A stretch of 64,000 nt of DNA from Haloarcula nitratireducens. Its GTDB lineage: Archaea; Halobacteriota; Halobacteria; Halobacteriales; Haloarculaceae. The notes under the pieces were generated by a model that worked only from the letters and a program-made list of their open reading frames with translations, did no database searches and was not told the origin of the DNA. Made by a program: the position numbers and the translations under genes. The stretch spans positions 1,178,001 through 1,242,000 of the forward strand of contig NZ_RKLT01000001.1 of NCBI RefSeq assembly GCF_019599505.1. The letters are read 5' to 3'. This document shows, one piece after another, positions 8,139 through 16,324 of the stretch; the stretch's first letter is position 1; each line of letters begins with the position of its first letter.

Positions 8139-8606
8139 GTGGAGATAACGACCGCCACGACCGACGACGTCGACGCCGTCGTGGATCTCTGGGTCGAACT
8201 CGCCCGCGACCAGCGGGCGCACGGTTCGCACCTGCTGGCGGACGAAAACCGGACTACGGTGCGGGAGGCGACGCTCCAGCGCGTCGTCGCCGAAGACCTG
8301 CTCGTCGCTCGCGTCGACGGGGCGATCGTCGGGTTCGTCATGCTGACGATAGAGCGCGGCCGCTACGAACAGCGACGGGTCCGCGGACTCGTCGAGAACA
8401 TCTACGTCAGTCCGGCGTATCGACGGCGGGGGATCGGGAGCGCTCTCTTGGGAGCCGCCGAAGCGACGCTCACCGAGGCCGGCGCGGACGTCGTCGCGTT
8501 GGAGGCCCTCGCCGAGAACGACGCGGCGCGCCAGTTCTACGCCGCACACGGCTACACACCCCACCGCGTCGAACTCGAGAAGCCGACCGAAAGCGATACG
8601 CTCTAA
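8139..8606 (+). CDS. GNAT-family N-acetyltransferase
   Basis: This 155-residue protein transfers an acetyl group from acetyl-CoA to an unidentified amine. The GNAT core is clear: beta strand 4 VENIYVSPAYRRRGIGSALL with the RRRGIG acetyl-CoA pyrophosphate loop near residue 93, followed by a helix and ALAENDAARQFYAAHGY, the typical motif B. The start is GTG (GTG GAG ATA ACG), giving the usual N-terminal strand EITTATTDDVDAVVDLW. Tandem placement after the CBS gene with 48 bp between allows co-transcription but proves no link. Confidence 0.88.
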   Translation: MEITTATTDDVDAVVDLWVELARDQRAHGSHLLADENRTTVREATLQRVVAEDLLVARVDGAIVGFVMLTIERGRYEQRRVRGLVENIYVSPAYRRRGIGSALLGAAEATLTEAGADVVALEALAENDAARQFYAAHGYTPHRVELEKPTESDTL

Positions 8607-8636
8607 ACGGTCCCCCCGTAACGACTGCATGCGAGC

Positions 8637-8710
8637 GCCAGGGGAGCTTGGGTGGTCCAAGCACTCGACTTGTAATCGAGAGTTCGTGGGTTCAAATCCC
8701 ACCCCTGGCT
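8637..8710 (+). tRNA. tRNA-Thr (anticodon UGU)
   Basis: GCCAGGG (8637-8643) pairs with CCCTGGC (8703-8709). The anticodon arm CTCGA-CTTGTAA-TCGAG carries TGT, reading ACA codons. The T-arm has GTGGGTTCAAATCCCAC. Length is 74 nt, class I. No intron and no encoded CCA are seen. Confidence 0.95.
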
Positions 8711-9229
8711 CTCCTCGCCGGCGCGGCCGTGGACGCCGTCGTTTCGGCGGCGACCCCACGTTTGATATCCGGAGAAGCCACCGAATATAGCAGTATCGGG
8801 CTCGCTTCTCGCGACGGCGCGGCGCTTCGCACGTCGTTTACCTGCCGTACCCGCGGATTTCGGGCTGGTTCTCTGCAGCGGGATCGCCGCCGAGTTCGCG
8901 TACCGCCCCTACGGTCCCCCACCGACCGAGATACGGTTGGAAACCGTCGTCGTCGGGCGACTCGTCGACCGCTGCGACGGGGAGATAGAACTCTCCCGGA
9001 CGGGGCCCGAGGGAACGACGATCCCCGTCCGACTGCCGCGAGCGTCCGAGCGACCCGTTTCGAGTGACGAGCAGACCGGCGTCGAACCGTCGGGCCGCTG
9101 ATGCCGCTTCGGCCGCGATTCCCCGTATCCGCGACGTGTCCGTGCGAATCCACAGACGACGAGATCGGCGCTTTCGTTTGCATGCAGAACCCCTCTATAT
9201 GAGAGAAACGTAGCGGAACCACCCGAATT
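8711..9229. other. 519-bp interval with only a coding remnant
   Basis: Apart from the start-less frame described separately, I see no convincing gene here. The first 50 bp directly follow the tRNA-Thr 3' end. Bases 9180-9225 are relatively AT-rich and presumably hold the promoter of the following permease gene. No intact terminal repeats or transposase were recognised. Confidence 0.5.
8766..9101 (+). pseudogene. start-less coding remnant, possibly a sensor kinase ATPase C-terminus
   Basis: An open frame of 111 codons runs from just after a TGA to a TGA at 9099-9101. It has haloarchaeal GC-rich third positions, but no ATG or GTG and only one internal TTG. Its last 45 residues, with VVVGRLVDRCDGEIELSRTG and then PEGTTIPVRLPRA, resemble the end of a histidine-kinase HATPase_c domain (G2-box helix, then the GGxIxVxSxxGxGTTFxVxLP strand pair). 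The N-terminal ATP-binding boxes and the phosphoacceptor domain are absent. I interpret it as the decayed 3' end of a kinase gene next to tRNA-Thr, a frequent integration site. The resemblance was judged by eye only. Confidence 0.3.
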
Positions 9230-10543
9230 TTGAGTCCCACTAGTGATTCGCCGGCAGACGGAGGAGAGAGTCGGCAACGCACGGACGTATCGAGTATTCG
9301 AAACCTTTCGGTTTCCCGTGACCGCCTCGGCTGGTGGCTCTTCGTCGTCGGGCTCGGAATAGCGATGGCGTTCGTCGCCGCTCGCTTCACCGGCATACTC
9401 GTACTCGGTGTGTTCGGCTACTACGCGACGCGTCCGATCAGCCGCCGGATGAGCAGGCTCGTCGATTCTGACCGCCTCGCGGCGACGTTCACCGTCCTCG
9501 TCGTCCTCCTGCCGATATTCCTGTTGCTGTCCGTCCTCGTCGTGCGGGCGGCCCAGCGGGCCCGGCAGTTCCTGAACGGGTCGAATACGGTCTCGCTGCT
9601 CGGACAGCTTCCGTCGCTCGATTCGCTCAGTTCCGTCCAGCGCCAGCAGTTGCGAACGCTGCTCAGCGATCCGACCGCGCTGCTCAGCGGGCGGGGTGGC
9701 GCGTTGCTCTCGAACAGCGATCTGATACTGCAGGTTTTGAGCTCGACGTTCAACGCGATACTCGTCCTCGGGCTCGCGCTGACGCTCGCGTACGTCCTCC
9801 TGGCGAAAGACACCGGTCTCGCCGACGCCTTCGTCGAACTCGTGGGCGGGCGCGAGACGACGACGTACGCCTACGCCGCGGCCGTGGACGAGGACCTCGA
9901 ATCGGTGTTCTTCGGTAATCTCCTGTTCGCCAGCATCATGGCCGTCGTCGCGGTGGTCGCGTACTGGGCGACGAACCTGTTGGCACCCCAGGGTCTGCAG
10001 ATCCCGCTGGTGCTCGTTCTGGGCTTCCTGACTGGCGTTGCGAGCCTCGTCCCCGTCGTCGTCGGCAAGATCGTCTACGTACCCGTGGTCGCGTACCTCG
10101 GGTTCCAGGCGCTTCGGTCCGGTAGCGGCGGGATCACGTTCGTCGCCGCGGCGCTCGTCGGATACGTCGTCGTACTGGACCTGCTTCCGCAGGCGGTGAT
10201 CCAGCCGTACGTCTCCGGCCGCCACTTCGACATGACCCTGCTGCTGTTCGCGTACATCCTCGGCCCGATGGCGCTCGGATGGCCCGGCTTCTTCCTCTTT
10301 CCCATCCTGTTCGTCCTCGTTCTGGAAGCGGTCCGCATCGTGTTGCCGGAACTTCTCCACGGAGAACGGCCGCGACCGACCGCGGAACTCGACCTCGAGT
10401 CCGGTACGGACCCGGTAAACGAACGCGACGACGTCCCGGAGGCGGCGGGGGACAACGCGGGAGACATCGCCACCAGCGACGCCGGGGACGACTCGGCGGA
10501 TCCGCAGACCGGCGGCGACGGCGCGTCGTCGGGGTCCGACTGA
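9230..10543 (+). CDS. AI-2E/PerM-family membrane transporter
   Basis: The 437-residue protein resembles the AI-2E transporter (PerM/YdiK) family: paired helices near residues 35-60 with GVFGYYATRPISRRM, a helix near 85-107, a hydrophilic segment to about 165, then helices from 165 to 385 including PLVLVLGFLTGVASLVPVVG-like residues (here VASLVPVVVGKIVY) and a VIQPYVSGR motif typical of the family. The C-terminal 60 residues are an acidic tail. Transported substrate is unknown; members include Na+/H+ antiporters and peptide or signal exporters. TTG is the only start codon after the preceding in-frame stop, so translation from TTG is inferred. Confidence 0.85.
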   Translation: MSPTSDSPADGGESRQRTDVSSIRNLSVSRDRLGWWLFVVGLGIAMAFVAARFTGILVLGVFGYYATRPISRRMSRLVDSDRLAATFTVLVVLLPIFLLLSVLVVRAAQRARQFLNGSNTVSLLGQLPSLDSLSSVQRQQLRTLLSDPTALLSGRGGALLSNSDLILQVLSSTFNAILVLGLALTLAYVLLAKDTGLADAFVELVGGRETTTYAYAAAVDEDLESVFFGNLLFASIMAVVAVVAYWATNLLAPQGLQIPLVLVLGFLTGVASLVPVVVGKIVYVPVVAYLGFQALRSGSGGITFVAAALVGYVVVLDLLPQAVIQPYVSGRHFDMTLLLFAYILGPMALGWPGFFLFPILFVLVLEAVRIVLPELLHGERPRPTAELDLESGTDPVNERDDVPEAAGDNAGDIATSDAGDDSADPQTGGDGASSGSD

Positions 10544-10553
10544 ACCCCCGAGT

Positions 10554-11714
10554 TCAGAGCGCGCTCCCGTCCGGGCGGTACCACGCGCCGTCGTACCAGA
10601 GACAGAAGACCGGTCCGTCGCTACCGAGATGGACGCCCCTGTCGCCGTCGAACTGGCCGGTGACGGTCGAGAGGTCCTGCGGGACGACGACGCCGTGGTC
10701 TCTCGTCCGCACGCCGTCGCCACCGCCGAGCCGTTCGCCGTCGGCGAGCGTGTGGCTCGCGCGCGCCCACTCGGTGTCCCTCGCGGCCTCGGCGTTGTAG
10801 ACGAACCCGTTGGTGTGTCCGCGCGCGTAACAGTTTCTGAGACTGGTCCCCCGCCCCTGATTGTAGACCCCCCACGAGACGTCGCCGCCGCCCTGGAAGT
10901 AACAATCGGAGAACGAGACGCCGCGGGAGCGCTCGCCGACGAGGACGCCGATGGTCATACCGCCGCCGCCGGCCGCCCGCCCGTTCTTCTCGACGTAGGC
11001 GTTCTCGACTTCGAGCGCCTGCGCGCGGTCGAATCGCAGGCCGTTGCGTCCGTTCTGCTCGAAGCTTCCACCCTCGACGTGGCCCGCGTAGTTCTGTCGC
11101 CAGTTGACGCCGTCCCGTCCGTTGAAGTACGCGTTCGAGGAGGCGAGCGTGACGCCGTGGATCCCCTCGCCGACGCGCCATCCGTCCCGGCCGTTCTCCT
11201 CGGCGACGCAGCCGTAGAACCGGTGGGTGTTCGGCGCGAACTCGTTCGGCGGGTTCTCGCCGGCGTCGTACTCCCGTGCGCCGGCGACGTGAAAGCCGTC
11301 TTCGGCGGCGTCCTTCACCGTGACGTCGCGGAACATGGTGTAGCGACCGCCCCGCTTCTCGACGCCGTGTTTCCCGCCGCGGATCGTGAAATCGTTGAAG
11401 TTCGGTCCCGGCGGTCGGTTGACCGGCGCGTCCACGTCCACGATCAGCGTCGGAACGCTGTCGTCGGCGTTCTCGATGACCGTGTGGTTCCCGCCGCGGA
11501 GCGTCGCGGTCTTGGACCACCGAATCGGGAACTCCTCGCGCTCGGGGTCGTAACTCGGCAACACGAGGACGATCCCGCCGTCGCGCCAGTGGTCGCCAAG
11601 CGCGTCGTGGGCCGCCTGAATCGTCTCGTCGGTGCCCGCTTCGCCCGCCGCGCGGACCAGCGTCGGACCGCCGTCGTCGACGAACCGTCGCAGCGCGTTC
11701 GTGATGTCGGACAT
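10554..11714 (-). CDS. right-handed parallel beta-helix repeat protein without signal peptide
   Basis: The 386-residue protein shows successive short beta-strand turns with Asn/Gly ladders (NGRDGVNW, NGRNGLRFDR, GVYNQGRGTSLRNC), the hallmark of pectate-lyase-like beta-helices, spanning about residues 65-320. Its beginning, MSDITNALRRFVDDGG, is helical and lacks Sec or Tat signals, which is unusual because most such proteins are exported. A compact C-terminal part ends in VFCLWYDGAWYRPDGSAL and may be a small capping domain. No catalytic triad typical of polysaccharide lyases is obvious. It may be a cytoplasmic or phage-derived structural protein. It is convergent with the permease gene. Confidence 0.7.
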   Translation of the reverse strand: MSDITNALRRFVDDGGPTLVRAAGEAGTDETIQAAHDALGDHWRDGGIVLVLPSYDPEREEFPIRWSKTATLRGGNHTVIENADDSVPTLIVDVDAPVNRPPGPNFNDFTIRGGKHGVEKRGGRYTMFRDVTVKDAAEDGFHVAGAREYDAGENPPNEFAPNTHRFYGCVAEENGRDGWRVGEGIHGVTLASSNAYFNGRDGVNWRQNYAGHVEGGSFEQNGRNGLRFDRAQALEVENAYVEKNGRAAGGGGMTIGVLVGERSRGVSFSDCYFQGGGDVSWGVYNQGRGTSLRNCYARGHTNGFVYNAEAARDTEWARASHTLADGERLGGGDGVRTRDHGVVVPQDLSTVTGQFDGDRGVHLGSDGPVFCLWYDGAWYRPDGSAL

Positions 11715-11774
11715 GGCGTTGGTCTGTTCCGGACTCGGCGCTTGCGACGCATGGGTCCGTCGCTCTGTTCCCTG

Positions 11775-12818
11775 TCAGTCGTCCTCGGGCCACCACCGGA
11801 GGGTCAACGCGACAGAGCCGTCGAGTCCGAAGACGCCGCTCTCGCGGTCGACGGTCGCCGTCTGCGGGGCGACCACCGTCGTCGTCTCGTCGCCGACCGT
11901 CACGGAGACCGACACCGACTCTCCGCCCTCGGTCAATCGGTCGGCCAGCTCGTCGAGGTCCGACAGCAACACCGTCCGCTCGACGCTGGCGCTCATATCT
12001 CGGCCCCGTTCCTCGACGCCGCCGACGACGGGTTCGAGGGTCACGTCCCGCGAGCGGTTCGAGAGGACGGCGTTGACGACGGCCCCGAGCAAGATCACGA
12101 GCCCGATGATGTAGAGCCACGTCAGCAAGACGAGGATGCTGGCGACGAGGTTGCCGCCCGCGCCGCCGGACTTGAAGGTCGTGAACAGCGCCTGTGCGAC
12201 CGTGAGACCGACGGCGGCGAACAGCGTCCCCGGAACGATCTCGGCGACGGTCACGTCGGTGTCGGGGAAGACGTAGTACATCGGGTAGAAGACGACGAAC
12301 AGGCCGACCGCCGTCACGCTGCCGCGCAGTACCGTCCCGAGGAAGCCCCCGCCCTCGACCGAGACCGCGTTTCCGAGTACGCTGACGCCGACGATGGCCA
12401 GCGCGACGGTGGCGAGCAACAGCAGCCCGTCGAGCAACTGATCGCCGAACGTGTTCTGCCGTTCGGTCTCGTAGATGTCCGAGAACGCGGTGTCCAGCCC
12501 CCGAAAGATGCGGAGCGCCCCCCAGACGAGGAAGGCGAGACCGAGTATCGAGACGGAGGCGTCGGCGTCGGTCAGCCCCTGCTGAATGACCTGACTCGCC
12601 TCTTCGGTCAGCACGGCCCGCATGATGGCGACGATGGAGTCCCGGAGCGCGACGTTCTGGGTCCGCTGGACGAGCGTCAGCACCAGCAACAACAGCGGCA
12701 GGATAGAGATAAAGGCGTGATAGGCGATCGAGCCGGCCATGAACGTTATCTTCTCCGCTCTGGCCTCGTGGACGATGGCCCGCACCACCTCCTCGGTGCG
12801 GGCGCGGTTGACGCGCAT
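11775..12818 (-). CDS. YihY/BrkB-family membrane protein
   Basis: This 347-residue protein has about six membrane helices and the family traits: the amphipathic start followed by KITFMAGSIAYHAFISILPLL, an LRIFRGLDTAFSDIYETER loop near residue 110, and repeated helices through about residue 260 (WLYIIGLVILLGAVVNAVL). The last 80 residues are a soluble acidic domain. Members were once named ribonuclease BN, but the membrane family is of uncertain function. The start MRVNRARTEEVV is preferred because residues further upstream are polar and overlap the promoter of the divergent oxidoreductase gene. Confidence 0.85.
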   Translation of the reverse strand: MRVNRARTEEVVRAIVHEARAEKITFMAGSIAYHAFISILPLLLLVLTLVQRTQNVALRDSIVAIMRAVLTEEASQVIQQGLTDADASVSILGLAFLVWGALRIFRGLDTAFSDIYETERQNTFGDQLLDGLLLLATVALAIVGVSVLGNAVSVEGGGFLGTVLRGSVTAVGLFVVFYPMYYVFPDTDVTVAEIVPGTLFAAVGLTVAQALFTTFKSGGAGGNLVASILVLLTWLYIIGLVILLGAVVNAVLSNRSRDVTLEPVVGGVEERGRDMSASVERTVLLSDLDELADRLTEGGESVSVSVTVGDETTTVVAPQTATVDRESGVFGLDGSVALTLRWWPEDD

Positions 12819-12957
12819 GAGAGGCGATTCGACAGGCCGGCGCAAATACCCACCGTCGCCCGACCGCGCCGCTTCCCGCAGGTGAGTGACGGCGGCGCAC
12901 GATTCGGCGTGGTCCGAACCGCGGGTTAATGGCCCGTGTCTCGTACCCCGTGGTACG

Positions 12958-14073
12958 ATGTTATTCGACTCGACGTCGATCGGACCGCTCTCGCTCGACA
13001 ACCGAGTCGCGCTCGCGCCGATGACGCGCGTGAGCGCGACGGCCGACGGACGAGCGACCCGAGAGATGGCGGACTACTACGCGAAGTTCGCCGACGGCGG
13101 CTTCTCGATGCTCGTCACCGAGGGCACCTACACCGACGACGCCTACAGCCAGGGATACCTGAACCAGCCGGGGTTGGCCACCGACGAACAGGTCGCCGCG
13201 TGGGAGCGAGTCACCGACGCCGTCCACGACGCCGGCGCGCCCATCGTCGCGCAGCTGATGCACGGCGGGGCACAGACGCAGGGTAACCCACACGTCGACG
13301 GTGACGTCACGCTCGCGCCGTCGGACGTCGGCCCCGACGCCGAGAAGACCGAGGCCTACGGCGGGAGCGGGGAGTTCGCCGAACCGAAGGCGGCGACGGG
13401 GGACGACCTCGACGCCGTCCGCGAGGGGTTCGTCGACGCGGCGGAGAACGCGCTCGCGGCCGGTTTCGACGGCGTCGAGATCCACGCGGCTAACGGCTAC
13501 CTCCTCAACGAGTTCCTCGCGGCGGACATGAACCGGCGCGACGACGAGTACGGCGGGACGCCCGCGGACCGGGTTCGGTTCCCCGAATCGGTCGTCTCGG
13601 CGGTCGCCGACGCCGTTCCTGACGATTTCGTCGTCGGAATCCGCATCTCGCAGACCCGCGTGACCAACGACGAGTACGCGTGGCCCGAGGGCGAGGACGC
13701 CGCCGCGGTCTTCTTCGAGCGGCTCTCGGCCGCCGGCGCGGAGTACGTCCACACGACCGAAGCGGACGCCACGAGCCCGACGTTCGGCGACGACGGACCG
13801 ACCCTCGCCGAGGCGGCCGTCGAGTACGTCACCGACGGGACGACGGTCGTCGCCAACGGCGGGCTCGGCGACCCCGACGCGGCCGAACGGGCGGTAGAGA
13901 ACGGAGCCGATCTGGTGACGCTGGCGACCGGGGCGCTCGCCAATCCCGATTGGCCCGCCCGCGTCCGAGACGGGGAGTCGCTGGCCGCGTTCGACCCCGC
14001 GGAGTTCCTCGTGCCCACGGCGTCGATATCCCGCCACGAACTGCCGAGCGAGCGGCCGCCGGCCGACGACTGA
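12958..14073 (+). CDS. Old Yellow Enzyme-family NADH:flavin oxidoreductase
   Basis: The 371-residue TIM-barrel flavoprotein reduces activated alkenes or related substrates with FMN and NAD(P)H. Family markers include the N-terminal NRVALAPMTRVSAT, the QLMHGGAQT segment near residue 100, the EIHAANGYLLNEFL block with the His/Asn pair that contacts substrate, the RVRFPESVV helix, and the phosphate-binding VANGGLGDPDAAERAV near residue 305. No ferredoxin-like Fe-S domain is attached, so it is the single-domain type. Start at ATG (MLFDSTSIG). Physiological substrate unknown. It is divergent from the YihY gene. Confidence 0.92.
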   Translation: MLFDSTSIGPLSLDNRVALAPMTRVSATADGRATREMADYYAKFADGGFSMLVTEGTYTDDAYSQGYLNQPGLATDEQVAAWERVTDAVHDAGAPIVAQLMHGGAQTQGNPHVDGDVTLAPSDVGPDAEKTEAYGGSGEFAEPKAATGDDLDAVREGFVDAAENALAAGFDGVEIHAANGYLLNEFLAADMNRRDDEYGGTPADRVRFPESVVSAVADAVPDDFVVGIRISQTRVTNDEYAWPEGEDAAAVFFERLSAAGAEYVHTTEADATSPTFGDDGPTLAEAAVEYVTDGTTVVANGGLGDPDAAERAVENGADLVTLATGALANPDWPARVRDGESLAAFDPAEFLVPTASISRHELPSERPPADD

Positions 14074-14123
14074 GCCCGCCGGTACGACGTGGGCTTATCA
14101 CCCTCCGGCGCGTACGGGGAGCC

Positions 14124-14531
14124 ATGAGCGAACAGGAGAGCGGACTGCCCGAAAACGACGAGGAGTGGCGCGAGATGCTGACAGAGGAAGAGTACGAGAT
14201 CCTCCGCGAGGCCGGCACGGAACCGCGCTTCAGCAGCGACCTGCTGGACGTCAAAGACGAGGGCGTCTTCGTCTGTGCCGGCTGCGGGGCGGAGCTGTTC
14301 GACAGCGACGAGAAGTTCGATTCCGAGACCGGCTGGCCGAGCTTCTGGGACGTCTACGAGGACGGCAACATCGAGACGCGACTCGACGAGAGCCACGGGA
14401 TGCGCCGCACGGAGGTCGTCTGCGGCAACTGCGGCGGCCACCTCGGCCACGTCTTCGACGACGGGCCCGAACCGACCGGCAAGCGCTACTGCATCAACGG
14501 CGCGGCGCTGGACTTCGAGGCCGACGAGTGA
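14124..14531 (+). CDS. msrB: peptide-methionine (R)-S-oxide reductase
   Basis: The 135-residue enzyme reduces methionine-R-sulfoxide in proteins, repairing oxidative damage. Two zinc-binding CxxC pairs are visible (CAGC near residue 51 and CGNC near residue 100), as are ETGWPSFWD, HLGHVFDDGP and the catalytic RYCINGAAL near the C-terminus. The usual resolving cysteine position is not obvious, so reduction may depend on an external thiol. A glutaredoxin-like gene lies convergently just downstream, a plausible but unproven partner. The start ATG follows GGGGAGCC. Confidence 0.95.
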   Translation: MSEQESGLPENDEEWREMLTEEEYEILREAGTEPRFSSDLLDVKDEGVFVCAGCGAELFDSDEKFDSETGWPSFWDVYEDGNIETRLDESHGMRRTEVVCGNCGGHLGHVFDDGPEPTGKRYCINGAALDFEADE

Positions 14532-14582
14532 CCGAGTGAGCGCCGTCTCCCGCGCTTTCCGCCCGGTTCCGACCGACGACGC

Positions 14583-14822
14583 TCAGGCGTAGCTCCGCTC
14601 GGCGAACTCCAGAATCCTGTCGGACTCGGCCATCGTGACGCCGTACTCCTCGTCGACGAGCACCGGGACGCCGCGCTGGCCGGAGACGCGCTTGACCTCG
14701 TCGCGGTCCGAGTGTAACGCGTCGACCCAGACCGTCTCGTACTCCACGTCGAGTTCGTCCAGTCGGTCCGCCACTTTCTCACAGTACGGACAGCCGTCCA
14801 GTTGATAGAGCGTTCGGCTCAC
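14583..14822 (-). CDS. glutaredoxin-like protein
   Basis: The 79-residue thiol oxidoreductase has the thioredoxin fold with a CPYC active site at about residues 10-13 (LDGCPYCEKVADRL), a conserved cis-proline region GQRGVPVLVDEE near residue 48, and a C-terminal ESDRILEFAERSY helix. It begins with GTG (VSRTLYQLDG), which gives the normal glutaredoxin length; the longer open frame upstream is arginine-rich and overlaps other genes. It lies convergent to msrB and may supply reductant to MsrB or other thiol enzymes. Confidence 0.9.
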   Translation of the reverse strand: MSRTLYQLDGCPYCEKVADRLDELDVEYETVWVDALHSDRDEVKRVSGQRGVPVLVDEEYGVTMAESDRILEFAERSYA

Positions 14823-14905
14823 GCCCCGCAGTAGGGACGCGCGTCTCAAGGTGGTTGCGGTCGAACCGCGAAACCGCGAACGGCAGAAGCGAACCGCGAG
14901 GTGGC

Positions 14906-15370
14906 TTACTCGTAGAGCCAGGTCTCGTCGATGCGCTCCCAGTCGACGAGTTCGTCCTCGTCGAAGAACAGCGCGATCTCGCGCTCGTTCGCGCCCTCGT
15001 CCTCGTGGTCGGAGCCGTGAACGACGTTCCGACCGAGGTCGAGGCCGTAGTCGCCGCGGATGGTACCGGGCGCGGACTCCGCGGGGTCCGTCTCGCCCAT
15101 CATGTCGCGGACCTGCCGCGTCGCGTCCTGGCCTTCCCAGACCATCGCGAAGACCGGGTCCGACGTGATGAAGTCCACGAGGCCGTCGAAGAACGGTTTG
15201 TCCTCGTGCTCGCCGTAGTGCTCCTCGGCGAGGTCCTGGTCGATCTGCATGAACTTCCCGCCGACCATCTTCAGCCCGCGCTCTTCGAAGCGAGAGACGA
15301 TGTCGCCGATGAGCCCACGCTGGACGCCGTCGGGCTTGACCATGACGAAGGTGCGCTCGGCGTCGGCCAT
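14906..15370 (-). CDS. ndk: nucleoside diphosphate kinase
   Basis: The 154-residue enzyme moves the gamma phosphate of NTPs to NDPs through a phosphohistidine. The N-terminal [18 protein letters not shown] and the active-site [18 protein letters not shown] (His near residue 121) are clear. The C-terminal [12 protein letters not shown] is typical of haloarchaeal enzymes. It is the last gene of the rpl7ae-rps28e-rpl24e-ndk operon; its ATG overlaps the TGA of rpl24e. That linkage of NDK to these ribosomal proteins is widespread in archaea. Confidence 0.97.
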   Translation of the reverse strand: MADAERTFVMVKPDGVQRGLIGDIVSRFEERGLKMVGGKFMQIDQDLAEEHYGEHEDKPFFDGLVDFITSDPVFAMVWEGQDATRQVRDMMGETDPAESAPGTIRGDYGLDLGRNVVHGSDHEDEGANEREIALFFDEDELVDWERIDETWLYE

Positions 15371-15720
15371 CAGGCCTCGGCCTCCTCAGTCTCTTCGTCT
15401 TCCTCGCTCTCCTCGGTCGCCTCTTCTGTCTCGTCCGCTTCTGCCTCGTCCTCGGCGGCTTCGAGGTCGGGGGCGACGTCGCCGGATTCGTCCTCGGCGA
15501 CCTCGTCCTCGGCGGTGTCCTCGTCGGATCGGGTCTCGCCGCCGGCGCCGCGACCGTCCTCGGTCCAGCCCAGGTTGCGGGCCTCGCGGCCGAGGTCGGC
15601 GTTGTTCTCGCACTTCGAGGAACAGAAGTGGACGGTCGTCCCGTCGTTGTGGACGAACATCGTCCCCGTACCGGGTTCGATGTCCGCGCCGCAGTAGTCA
15701 CATTCTCTCGTTCGGGGCAT
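15370..15720 (-). CDS. rpl24e: ribosomal protein L24e with long acidic tail
   Basis: The first 55-60 residues are a standard large-subunit protein L24e with a zinc knuckle: CDYCG at residues 7-11 and a second CSSKC pair near residues 33-37, with [11 protein letters not shown] between. The remaining half, about 55 residues, is a nearly pure Glu/Asp/Ala/Thr tail absent from most L24e proteins, which are about 60 residues long. It overlaps ndk by the ATGA pattern and follows rps28e by two bases. The start ATG gives the conserved MPRTREC beginning. Confidence 0.95.
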   Translation of the reverse strand: MPRTRECDYCGADIEPGTGTMFVHNDGTTVHFCSSKCENNADLGREARNLGWTEDGRGAGGETRSDEDTAEDEVAEDESGDVAPDLEAAEDEAEADETEEATEESEEDEETEEAEA

Positions 15721-15722
15721 CG

Positions 15723-15950
15723 TCACTGACCTCCGATAGAGTCGGCTTCGCGGGCCGTCTCGCGGAGCTGCAGCACGTCGCCCTCGCGGACGGGCCCCAG
15801 CACGTTGCGCGTGATGATACGGCCCTGGTTCTCGCCCTCGCGGATGCGGCACTTGACCTGCATGGCCTCGCCGTGCATCCCCGTCTTGCCGACGATCTCG
15901 ATGACCTCGGCGGGCGTGGCGCCGCTTCCTTCGGATTCCTCAGCACTCAT
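15723..15950 (-). CDS. rps28e: ribosomal protein S28e
   Basis: This 75-residue small-subunit protein has the S1-like OB fold of S28e, with [20 protein letters not shown] and the C-terminal signature [20 protein letters not shown] ten-residue acidic and Ser-rich leader precedes the core. It is the second gene of the rpl7ae operon, between rpl7ae (11 bp away) and rpl24e (2 bp away). Confidence 0.97.
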   Translation of the reverse strand: MSAEESEGSGATPAEVIEIVGKTGMHGEAMQVKCRIREGENQGRIITRNVLGPVREGDVLQLRETAREADSIGGQ

Positions 15951-15961
15951 CTCTGGTCACC

Positions 15962-16324
15962 TCAGCGGAGCTCCTCGACCTTGTCGGCGATGTCCTCGAC
16001 GTCGCCTTCGGCCTCGCCCGAGTCGACGATGGCGGCGGCGGCCGAGCCGACTTCGAGACCCGCGGCGTGGCCCAGGTCGTCCTGCTGCTCGACGAAGATG
16101 AAGGGGACGCCCTTCTCGTCGGCCAGCTCGGGGATGTGCATGACGATCTCCTCGGGCTGGACGTCCTCGGCGACGTAGACGAGTTCCGCGGAGCCGCGCT
16201 CGACGGCCTTGGTCGTCTCGTTGGTTCCTTTCTTCACGCTGCCCGTGTCTCGTGCGACTTCCAGCGCCTCGAGGGCGTCGTCCTCGAGGTCGGCCGGAAC
16301 GTCGAAATCTACGTATACTGGCAT
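15962..16324 (-). CDS. rpl7ae: ribosomal protein L7Ae / K-turn-binding protein
   Basis: The 120-residue RNA-binding protein is a ribosomal subunit protein and also a core part of box C/D and H/ACA RNPs and archaeal RNase P, binding kink-turns. The [12 protein letters not shown] motif at residues about 33-44 and [18 protein letters not shown] are diagnostic. It begins the operon with rps28e, rpl24e and ndk. Unlike many genes here it has a leader of about 125 nt, an excellent Shine-Dalgarno (GGAGGTGA), and a C/D-box-like structured element, which suggests autoregulation as known for L7Ae in other archaea. Confidence 0.97.
   Translation of the reverse strand: MPVYVDFDVPADLEDDALEALEVARDTGSVKKGTNETTKAVERGSAELVYVAEDVQPEEIVMHIPELADEKGVPFIFVEQQDDLGHAAGLEVGSAAAAIVDSGEAEGDVEDIADKVEELR

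Noticed and set aside
7793..9067. Long arginine-rich open frame crossing the GNAT gene, tRNA-Thr and beyond
   Set aside because: High GC keeps alternate frames open. It runs through a tRNA gene and a well-supported CDS in another frame.
9101..9202. 33-codon frame starting at the ATG that overlaps the TGA of the kinase-like remnant
   Set aside because: Too short, with no motif or ribosome site. The ATGA-like overlap is probably coincidental.
10629..12929. 766-codon open frame antisense to the beta-helix and YihY genes
   Set aside because: A complementary-strand shadow of two clear minus-strand genes, with no recognisable domain.
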